A stretch of DNA of 64,000 nucleotides from Fragilariopsis cylindrus CCMP1102 (lineage: Eukaryota > Bacillariophyta > Bacillariophyceae > Bacillariales > Bacillariaceae), in assembly GCA_900095095.1 (NCBI GenBank), contig FMBT01000302.1, forward strand, positions 372,001-436,000. The letters run 5' to 3'. Numbering within the stretch: the first letter of the stretch is position 1; the number at the start of each line of letters is the position of its first letter. The position numbers and the translations under genes are program-made. Positions 56,021-64,000 of this stretch are shown here, in pieces. Under the pieces are notes generated by a model that was given only the letters and a program-made list of their open reading frames with translations, had not been told where the DNA came from and ran no database searches.

Positions 56021-57849
56021 ATGACACAGATGATCGACCGTAGTGGTGGCAGACAAGCACACTACGGACGAACAAGGGAAGAAACAGGTTCTTCTTCTAA
56101 TCCACCATCATCGTCATCATCATCGGTTATAATAGTCACCAGTTCTTCCAAGATAAAAAGAAAACAAAAAAGATCGAGTAGTAATAATTGCCGACCAAAA
56201 AAATTGTATGTACTTTTAATAGTATTTGGTTTTATGTATTTAGGAATAACTATAACAATAATAATACAACATCATAGTTATTTTCATGAGGGTGCTACTT
56301 TTCCTACAACAACAATATCAGCAGTAGTGTCCTTACCAAGTGCAACTTCTAATAGAAAAGGCAGCAAGAATAACGACAACAACGTCGTCGATGATAACAT
56401 CAAGGAGACAAATTATGATGATCATCCTGTTGGTGAATGTGCAATCAATTTATTTGGTTTACCAAGAAGTTTTAAATATTATGTATTACCAAGTCTAATC
56501 AAAAATGTGATTACAATTAATCAAAAATATCAATGTGATTATTATATACATTATTTTAATGTTACAATTGAACAATCAGGAGGAGTAACAACAACTACTG
56601 GTGATAGTAATAGTAGTCGTGGTGGGAATAATGGTGGTATTATTACACCAAATGATGTATTATTATTACATGATGCTGTATTGCAAGTATCATCAGCTGC
56701 GTTAGCATCATCAGCATCAATAAAGAATGGCAACAAACAAGAAGAACAACAACAACCAGAACAAATAATAAAATTTGTATGTGATACTGATCAGGATTTT
56801 GAAATTGAACGTAAAACGTATATAAATGAAATTGTTTATAATAATAATGATGGTAGTGATCGTGGTAGTGGTAGTGATCGTGTTAATCAGAATAACAATA
56901 GCAGCAGTCAGAATAAAACGAATCCATATCATATACATGAAAATCATTTACAGATCGTACATTAATCAATATCTTAAAAATGTGGCATAGTCAAGATAAA
57001 GTGTGGAATTTAATGGATGCCAACAGTAATGCCAATAGTAATGATAATAAAACAAAGAAGACTAAGAAGAAACATTATAATCGTGTTGCAATGTTACGGC
57101 TAGATGTTATATATACAACACCAATTGATATATATTATGTACCATATGATCCAATTCCTGAAGATTATAATGATGAATATTTGAAAGGATTAAGAAAAAT
57201 TCGTGGAAAACAAAAGAAGGACATCCAATACTTTTATGATTATTATAACAATAGTATGAATTGTGTTTTACCAGGATTTAAATCATTCCCTGTCAATGAT
57301 CGTTATTTTGTGGGTCCATATCAGGCCACCAAAATATGGGCAAAAGATCGATTTAGTCGTGCGAAAGATCATGTATTGAATACATTACCAGCATTAGAAC
57401 AACAAAGACAGATGGAATTAGAAGTAGATGTAGAAGCAAAGTCACAGGAAATACAACAATCACCAGTAGAAAAACAGGAAGGTGATGAAGCAACAACAAC
57501 AGCAATGAAAATGACAGATTATGGTTTACATGATGAAAAATTTGTTGCATATACGATCCTACCTGCTATACGACGAGAATTATCACAATCACAGAATACA
57601 TCGAGTACTAGTATCCAAAATCAACATTTAATCCATGTCGATCGTGAATTATATTTTGTTCGAGTTCGAGCGGATGGTTCAATTTGGTTAAAAGATAAAC
57701 CAGGATATGGTCGTGTGAAAACAACGGTATTAGAATCTGTATTAAATCGTAGTTGTGCCGGTTCCAAACCATATGAAGTATATGATGAAATATTAGGTGA
57801 TAAATCACCAGGAAAATGGCAGATTAAATGTCCACCATTAGCATCATAA
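56021..57849 (+). CDS. Type II membrane glycosyltransferase-like protein, frame break near 56945
   Basis: Starts MTQMIDRSGG, with a signal anchor (LYVLLIVFGFMYLGITITII). The first half has CAINLFGLPRSFKYYVLPSL and CDYYIHYFNVT, and ends ENHLQIVH. In another frame the same bases continue TDRTLINILKMWHSQDKVWN, then YNRVAMLRLDVIYTTPIDI, LPGFKSFPVNDRYFVGPY and YGLHDEKFVAYTIL. The two halves belong together; the frame changes by one base near 56940-56955. The architecture is that of a diatom Golgi glycosyltransferase-like family, recognised by the IKMWHSQ and MLRxDV wording; the sugar and linkage are unknown. Asn/Ser-rich inserts and a Gln-rich linker interrupt the core. Confidence 0.7.
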
Positions 57850-57956
57850 ACTTAAGTACCACAGATTCATTTTTAACTTTCATTATTTCAAATTCGTTAT
57901 TTCTGTTTTTCTAAACTTTACTGATATATTTTCTAAATATGGAATCTATCATCTTG

Positions 57957-60900
57957 TCAGCTGGTGGCCGTCGTGGTCGTGGTTACTTTCGTCTTTTGGA
58001 ATTTGAATACGTCCGCTGATCTACCAGGTCTGTACCCATTTGAATTTTCTCCTGGTTCAGGCAATCGATATGGAAGACGTGAACGCCATCGTTCAGCTTG
58101 ATCTGGATCTGTTGTGATTAAAACCACTCCAAATTCTACATTACCTGGCATAGCTCGTCGAATTCCCCATGCCTTCTTACTAAAGTTATGCGATCCAGCG
58201 TATAGAGCTGTATACTGTTGTGGTGGTGAGGTACCGTCACTGTCACTACTACTACTTTTCTTCTCGAATATACTATTAATTTTGTTGCTATATATGGTTT
58301 TAGTCGTTGTGCATCTCCGAGTAACCATGTTACTGGCAACGATTGCTTTTCCGTGTGTGAAAGCGTAGTACCTCTCTAGTAGACCAGCACGAAGTTTGTA
58401 GTCCACCCCGATCCATTCGGATAATGATTTTGTTGGATGAAATGCCTCTATTCCCGGCGGCAATTTGTGACGCTGTCGAGCACACCAAAGCGGTTTCATA
58501 TGGGTTTGGCACGGCATCAAAAAACAACCGACGCTGGGCCGCCTTCGGTATAGTCTTCCAGTGCTTCGAAGACATAGGTCTTCCACGACCGAGTACCGCA
58601 ATCGGATTCATCATTCTTACTATGTGCTGACTTGGCCACAAACAGTACGTCTTTTGGATGGTAGGCCAATCGCTGTTTGGACTAGCGATTAGCCATTTCT
58701 TCAGTTTATCATTTTTAACAGAATGGCCCTCGTTATCGTTTCCGGTATGTAAATCAAATCCACAAAATGCTAGTCTCATCTGCCGCAAAAAATCAGGCTT
58801 CAAGTCTCCAAAGCTCCCAGACATTGCATACATATGGATGCTCTCCTCCAACTCCATGGCTCTTTCAATCTGTGCGCTAACGTTCTTGCTATCTCGGTCG
58901 TCGTCGCTATATCCGTCATCTGTCTCGTAAAACAAGTCATCATCCTCGTGCAATTTTTGATGGGGAATCGATGCTTCTGTCGTCGATTCTATGCCTTGTT
59001 TTAGCTGATGCTGTTGTACTGCGTCCTCCTCCTGGTGTCGTAGTGCTCTCACTGCACCCGCTAGTTGTTGCCATCCTCCTCTCCGAAACTGACGTGGGAA
59101 GGAAAATATAAATCGGAACATGCACCGGTGACCACGACTGTTGATACCGTTGTTACAGTTGATCGGGTGATCCTCGCATAGACCATCTAATAGACAACCG
59201 ACACGCTCATATAAAAAGGTTGTTATTTCTTTGTCCAGACGGTATTCGATATTGTGAAAGGCTGGACTACTCTTCATTAGATCGACCAGAAAATATCGTA
59301 GCCGAGATAGGGGAGGCTCGTTGTCAGAATAGCGCTCATCATTGTCAGAATAGCGTTCATCATTGTCTCCTTCTGGAGTCACCAAAAAAGAAGGTGATTT
59401 TGTTTCTTGACCCACACTCCCTCCTGTCAAGTCCACAGTAGTGGAGACTGGAATATCCAGAATCCACAAACAATCCCTATCTTCTGTCCACTGATGCTCT
59501 GTCAAGTTATTACCTGAAATGACTATCCTGAGACCTTCCTGCGATCGAAATAATAACAGCTTGGCGTGCATTAGATGGTGATCATTTCCGAAAGGTCTGC
59601 ATGCCATCCAAAACCATTCGCTGTGATTGTCATTCGTGGCCGGTAAAGATGATGTTATAGTTGTATTTGTGTCTATATTTATATTTGCATTTGGTCTTGA
59701 TTTTGTAGTTGTTGACGATGGATCATCGGGAGAAACCGGAGAAGGAATTCTGCAGAATGATGAGCCCTGATAATCGCCATGACCAAGAAGCAATACTTGG
59801 GACGGCAAAGTACCTGTTTGACCGCCGAAGTGGTCACGAAGGAAGCGAACAGTCTGATCATTGTGTGTGAATGTCGTACATATGATAGATTGGCATTTCG
59901 GCAGTACCAGATTAGACAACGTAACGAATCCATCCTCTAATCGTTCCTGATGGTTTAGTTTGTTACGACAAATCGTACCAGTATTTTCATCTGCATTACG
60001 GTCTACGCCAAAAAAAACCAAAGGGCAGCGGGTCGTCCCCCCTATCTTCCCATACACCTCTATCTTTCGCATCGTCGCAGTAGCTATGCTCTTGCTGGGT
60101 CTCTTCGTCCAATATAAAGGGTGCATCATCATCGTCATCATCGTCATCGTCGTCATCATCGTCGTCGGCTTCAGGCACATTCATTTTGCAATCTATTTCG
60201 GTATTGTCTATCCTCTTTTCCACAGTAGGAAAGGTAGCAGTAGCAGTAGCAGTAGCAGTAGCAGTGGCAGTAGCAGAATGAGGAGATAAAAGTAATGGTG
60301 ATAATGGTGTCTTCAATGCTGGCTTCGATGGCCAAGATGGAGGAGATAGATCTGCCAAGGATAAGGATAGAAGTAACGGCGACATTTCTTCATCGTCGTC
60401 GTCGTCTTCGTCGTGTTCCATTTTGTTTTTTCTACTACCGTTTACAGCAACGACAGCGTTTTCGTCTATTTGGTCGACGGCGTCCGAGGAAGGATTACTT
60501 TCGAGATCTTTGCAACAGAAACCGGAATTTTCTTTGTCGTCAGATTCATGTTTGTGTATAATATTTTCTATTGTTGTATCCCGTTGTTGTAAAATAAATG
60601 CAGTAGCAGTAGCGGTTGCAGTTGCAGTATCAACATTAGCAACATTAGCAACATTAGCAACATTAGCAACATTAGCAACATTAGCAACATTAGCAACAGT
60701 ATCATCCCCCGAATATGTTTTTCTACAATTATTTTCTTCATTATCAGAGCTATTGACGTTATTTTTTTTATTCATGTTGACTTCCTCGATGATCATTTTA
60801 TTACTTGACATCATATTATTAGTTGGAGTCGTCTTCCTTTTCTTTTCTGGTGATAAGGACAACAATAACGTCGTATCCGTATTGGTGGCCACATGTTGTA

Positions 60901-60966
60901 CTTGTGGTGGCTTAATATTAATCTTCTTCTTTCTCTTTTTCTTCTTTTTATTACCAGCAACCCTAC

Positions 60967-61003
<37 letters not shown>

Positions 61004-61189
61004 ACTGCCTGGTGGACCTAACAAAGCTTCAAGAGATTTTCTATATCCTGTTCGGATCATTGTTCGAAGTTGAAGGCGTCTATTCTTAAGAGAGTAGTAA
61101 TGTCCGGAGGGGACCTTATTAACTTCACCGGTAGCATTTTCTACTGTTGGTTGCTTCGGTGGTAGTTTGACGGGGGGTGTTTGTGACAT
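57957..61189 (-). CDS. TDP1: Tyrosyl-DNA phosphodiesterase 1, two one-base frame breaks
   Basis: Tdp1 removes stalled topoisomerase I and other 3' adducts from DNA. The N-terminal 340 residues are low-complexity (Asn, (VAN)n, (TA)n and Asp tracts). The phospholipase-D-type core shows HKD motif 1, MHAKLLLFRSQEGLRIVIS followed by GNNLTEH, and motif 2, NPHMKPLWCARQ with SHNFSKKAWG. The motifs match human Tdp1 in order (HxK...TxxN, PHIK, SANLSKAAWG). Two frame changes split the gene: at the eight-A run 60010-60017 (PFGFF in one frame, then GVDRNAD in the next) and at the three-base G run 58502-58504, immediately before the HMK. Both are at homopolymers. The gene is otherwise intact; sequence error is the simplest explanation. 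It is divergent from the LSm gene. Confidence 0.85.
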
Positions 61190-61766
61190 TATTGTGACGT
61201 ACGTTGTTCCTATATAATTCTCTTTGATTATAGTATATGGTAGAATGAATGGATGAATTCGATTTGATCAGGATCAGACATTCTCTCCCTTCGCAGTTCA
61301 ACTTCGATTACTATTATTATTCGTGGTTGTCGATCGGTGGTACCGTGGTGATTTTTGTTTGCTGTTGTTGCATATTACCTGCGTGGACGATTTGTGTTGA
61401 TTATTATTATATGTGTTGTTATTTTTTTTTGTTGTTGTCATTTAAAAAGTAAAATTGAAGCCTTTTGTGTTTTGTGTTGTAATAGGTAAAAATTGAGCGA
61501 AAAGACCATATTTCCTCTGACCCCCTAGAAAAATATGAAGAAGTTCATTCCGACCCAAATTCGGGGGAGATAATGCTTAGATAGATAAAACACCAAAAGC
61601 AATCGCTCCCTCCTCTCTCCTCTCGCCATTATTTTATTGTTCATTACCGGTAGGTTTGTTCAAAACAATAACACAATTATAGAAAGATAAAAGAGCCTCC
61701 ATACAATTTTTATGCAGTCAAAGTGAGAGAAGTGCACGAGTCTCATAAAGCAAGTAACAAGTAAAT
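61190..61766. other. Divergent promoter region of TDP1 and LSm genes
   Basis: No gene. It has tg/tt-rich patches (61310-61440) and probably contains the promoters of both genes. Confidence 0.4.
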
Positions 61767-62288
61767 ATGTCTCTTCCATCAGGTGGCGATGGCGGTGGCG
61801 GCAGCGGTGGTGGCAAGAGAAAACGTGACTCTAGTAATAGCAGCAGCAGCGGCGGCGGCAATAACAATAACGCCAAACAAAAATCAGGCGGCGGTGCAAA
61901 TAATATTGACACAAGTAAAACAACATTATCATCATTACTTAAATATATGGAAGGGTATGAAATTATTGTTGAATTAAAAACAGGGATACGTCATCGTGGT
62001 CGTCTTACATCAGCTGATGATAGTATGAATCTTACATTAGAAGAAGAAGAAGATGAAGAAGATGATGACAATGATCAAGAACACAAAAATAATAATGAGA
62101 AGAAGAAGAAGGAATGTAATAAACAAAAAACTGTAGCTGTCAATATTGAACGTAATATACGTGGATCAAATATACGGTATATACATTTTCCTGATAATGC
62201 TAATTTATCATCTGTTTTTCAATCTGGTCGAGAACGTGAAAAAAATGCATCACAAAAGTATCAAAAAACAAAACGAAAATCATCATAA
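61767..62288 (+). CDS. Sm-like (LSm) protein with acidic insertion
   Basis: 173 residues. Sm motif 1 is GYEIIVELKTGIRHRGRL then TSADDSMNLTLE, and Sm motif 2 is IRGSNIRYIHFPD, as in SmD1 and LSm10-type proteins. Sm proteins form heteroheptameric rings on U-rich RNA in snRNPs. Between the two motifs is an acidic/basic insertion of about 40 residues (EEEEDEEDDDNDQ then a Lys run) that replaces the usual short loop. The N-terminus is Gly/Ser-rich, the C-terminus is basic. It is closest to SmD1/LSm10 by eye; exact orthology is not settled. Confidence 0.85.
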   Translation: MSLPSGGDGGGGSGGGKRKRDSSNSSSSGGGNNNNAKQKSGGGANNIDTSKTTLSSLLKYMEGYEIIVELKTGIRHRGRLTSADDSMNLTLEEEEDEEDDDNDQEHKNNNEKKKKECNKQKTVAVNIERNIRGSNIRYIHFPDNANLSSVFQSGREREKNASQKYQKTKRKSS

Positions 62289-63461
62289 AATAAACAATAA
62301 CAGAACAAAAACGAACAAACGAGCAAACGAAGAAAGACCGACACCAACGGTGCTGTAATGATAATGCGATACACGGTCGTTTGTCACACGAATCTTCAAA
62401 TTGAATTGAAATGCATAGAACATCACACAAAAAAGAATTTTCGGGGTATGCCCGTCGACGACTTTTGGCTTTAGGCATGCATTCCTATTGTTATTATTTT
62501 CTGAAGGAAAAAAAATCCAACCAGTTATAGAAGGATGGTTATGATTATGATCCATCCGCTTCATCGCGTTTCTCGGGAGCGAGCAACAATATAAACATTC
62601 ATGGATAATCCCCCCCCCCCCCCAACATTTAAAGGGGTACACTACATTAGCAATATTATTACTGTACTGTAGTAGTAACAGCAAGTATCAGTATCAGCAA
62701 TTTATGATTTTTCAAAAAGAAAACAACTACAGCCAAGCAATGCAATAGCAACAACAAGAAAGGAAGAAAGAAAGAAATCTAATCTAATAAAATAAAATCA
62801 AACATGGAAATCTATAATATTTGTTACTATATCTTTTAAAATTATACCATATAGCAACCTCTATCTGATACCGTATATCGTCAAGTGGGGCCGTGTTGTC
62901 ACTTTTGAGATAGACTGGTATATATGTCTGTCTGTCTGAAACGAACGGATCAATTTACGGTAATATATTCCAAATCGTCATCGTCACCTATTTTATCTTA
63001 TTTTACTTGTCGCTAGCTATCGTTATCTCGTCTCTCGTCTCTATCTCTTTCTCTCTCTCGTTGACTCTAGTATCGTAAACTGCTGTTCTGTTCTGTACCG
63101 TTAAGTCAAGTCAAGATTAAGCCATCATTAGCTGGAAAGGAAGAAATAAACCAAATGCAGAACAATAATTCATTTTTCTTTTCTTTTCGTACACCATCTT
63201 CTATCCTCAAGAGAGAGAGAGAGAGATGACTAGACGAAGGTGTCAAAATTATAAACAGATAGAACAATACAATACAAAAACTTCGTTCATGCTTTTAAGG
63301 TCTAGTCGAGCCGAACCGAGCCGAGTCGACTCGATATGCTACGCTGCACCTTTCCATTCTGTTTGCCTTTTGCTGTGCGTAGAGTACTAGTAGTACATAC
63401 CTTTTCTGTACTATTTTGTTTATTCATTTTTGTTTTCTTTTTTTCCCTCTTTTTTTTACAT
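62289..63461. other. Intergenic with homopolymer and simple-repeat tracts
   Basis: A C run lies at about 62610-62623, with (ga)n at about 63211-63226. Several imperfect tracts, such as ctctctct near 63040, occur. No gene seen. Confidence 0.45.
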
Positions 63462-64000
63462 TTACATAAATTCAATATCAGGTCGTTCTTTTTTCAACAC
63501 ATCAATATTGCCTTGTGTTAAATCACTATGAAACCATTTCAATGTTTTAGGTGCATTACGTATAAATTTCATTAACGCATTTTGTGGTACATCTATACAT
63601 TGTGAAAATGATGAACAACGACTCGAAAAAACTTTTGCATTCTTGATTGATAAACGTTCTAATTTGGTACCATTTTCACAAAAATCTTGAAATATATAAT
63701 TTTCGTTTGGTTCGTCTATTAAATCAACAAAATCATTATACTCTTGACGATTTTTTATCAAAAATATTGTATCATTCATAATAAATTCTTTAATTGTATC
63801 TTGTATTAAATGAAATTGATATCCAGATATATCTATATTATATTTTGAATAATTCCAGATAATGTTTGTAACTTGTAGTGTATTCAATTGAGTTAATATT
63901 CTATCTGCATTAGTTATTGAAGGGAAAATTATATATGAAAAATTAATTGTATGGACTGTTTTATTTTTATAATAGTTATTACGAAATAAGCATGATATAA
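63462..64000 (-). CDS. LRR-like protein, 5'-partial
   Basis: The frame is open from the right edge to the stop at 63462, about 178 codons, with the start outside the window. It reads KFIRNAPKTLKWFHSDLTQ and FCENGTKLERLSIKNAKVF, wording typical of diatom LRR-type families, with related wording in the F-box/LRR gene at 22617-24572. Asn-rich helices dominate. No catalytic motif. Probably a member of an F-box/LRR family, but the F-box is not in the window. Confidence 0.7.
   Translation of the reverse strand, partial: ISCLFRNNYYKNKTVHTINFSYIIFPSITNADRILTQLNTLQVTNIIWNYSKYNIDISGYQFHLIQDTIKEFIMNDTIFLIKNRQEYNDFVDLIDEPNENYIFQDFCENGTKLERLSIKNAKVFSSRCSSFSQCIDVPQNALMKFIRNAPKTLKWFHSDLTQGNIDVLKKERPDIEFM

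Noticed and set aside
1-64000. tRNA or rRNA genes
   Set aside because: I saw no cloverleaf-like stretch or rRNA signature; a dedicated tRNA scan would decide.

Overview
The window looks like nuclear DNA of a pennate diatom (Bacillariaceae-type, for example a Pseudo-nitzschia or Fragilariopsis relative). The reasons are AT-rich, gene-sparse DNA, short GT-AG introns (GTATGT/GTAAGT donors), very long Asn/Asp/Ser/Thr/Gln tracts written in simple trinucleotide repeats, diatom-style ankyrin-like and LRR/F-box families, secreted Cys-rich modules with Thr/Pro stalks, and a full eukaryotic toolkit (exocyst Sec8, Tdp1, LSm, cyclophilin, TLDc, MYND, SET, LRAT). The species is an inference.

Layout. 0-3 kb: the 3' end of an ankyrin-like family gene and a broken second member. 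3-10 kb: two divergently transcribed, distantly related members of an unrecognised coiled-coil/CxxC family. 10-11.4 kb: an LRAT-domain protein. 11.4-13.4 kb: relics of the ankyrin-like family, a 112-bp tandem repeat and a 275-bp satellite. 13.4-18.2 kb: Sec8/EXOC4 with two introns. 18.2-20.1 kb: non-coding DNA with a fossil LTR-retrotransposon integrase piece. 20-22 kb: a broken APH-fold small-molecule kinase. 22.6-24.6 kb: an F-box/LRR gene. 25.4-26.8 kb: an intact ankyrin-like gene. 27-29.1 kb: a MYND protein. 29.1-37.4 kb: a transposon-rich accessory region holding a complete-looking pogo/Tc1-mariner-type DNA transposon with an intact 872-residue transposase, 17-bp TIRs and TA target-site duplications. 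37.4-39.8 kb: a four-exon secreted endonuclease/exonuclease/phosphatase protein. 40.4-49.4 kb: TLDc membrane protein, a small SAP-like coiled-coil protein, a spliced membrane cyclophilin, a glycosylated membrane protein, a secreted Cys-rich protein and an alpha/beta hydrolase. 50.4-57.8 kb: two type II membrane glycosyltransferase-like genes either side of a SET/SMYD-like gene. 58-62.3 kb: Tdp1 and an LSm protein, divergent. 63.5 kb to the end: a partial LRR protein.

A recurring feature is that several otherwise well-conserved single-copy genes (Tdp1, Sec8, a glycosyltransferase-like gene, the F-box gene, the 6.7-9.9 kb gene) read through cleanly except for one-base frame changes, several of them at homopolymers or simple repeats. 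The simplest explanation is residual indel errors in the assembly; real pseudogenisation or frameshifting is the alternative. The most original signals are the new paired gene family (3070-5160 and 6691-9869), the whole pogo-like element with a duplicated transposase tail, and the secreted nuclease with three Cys modules.
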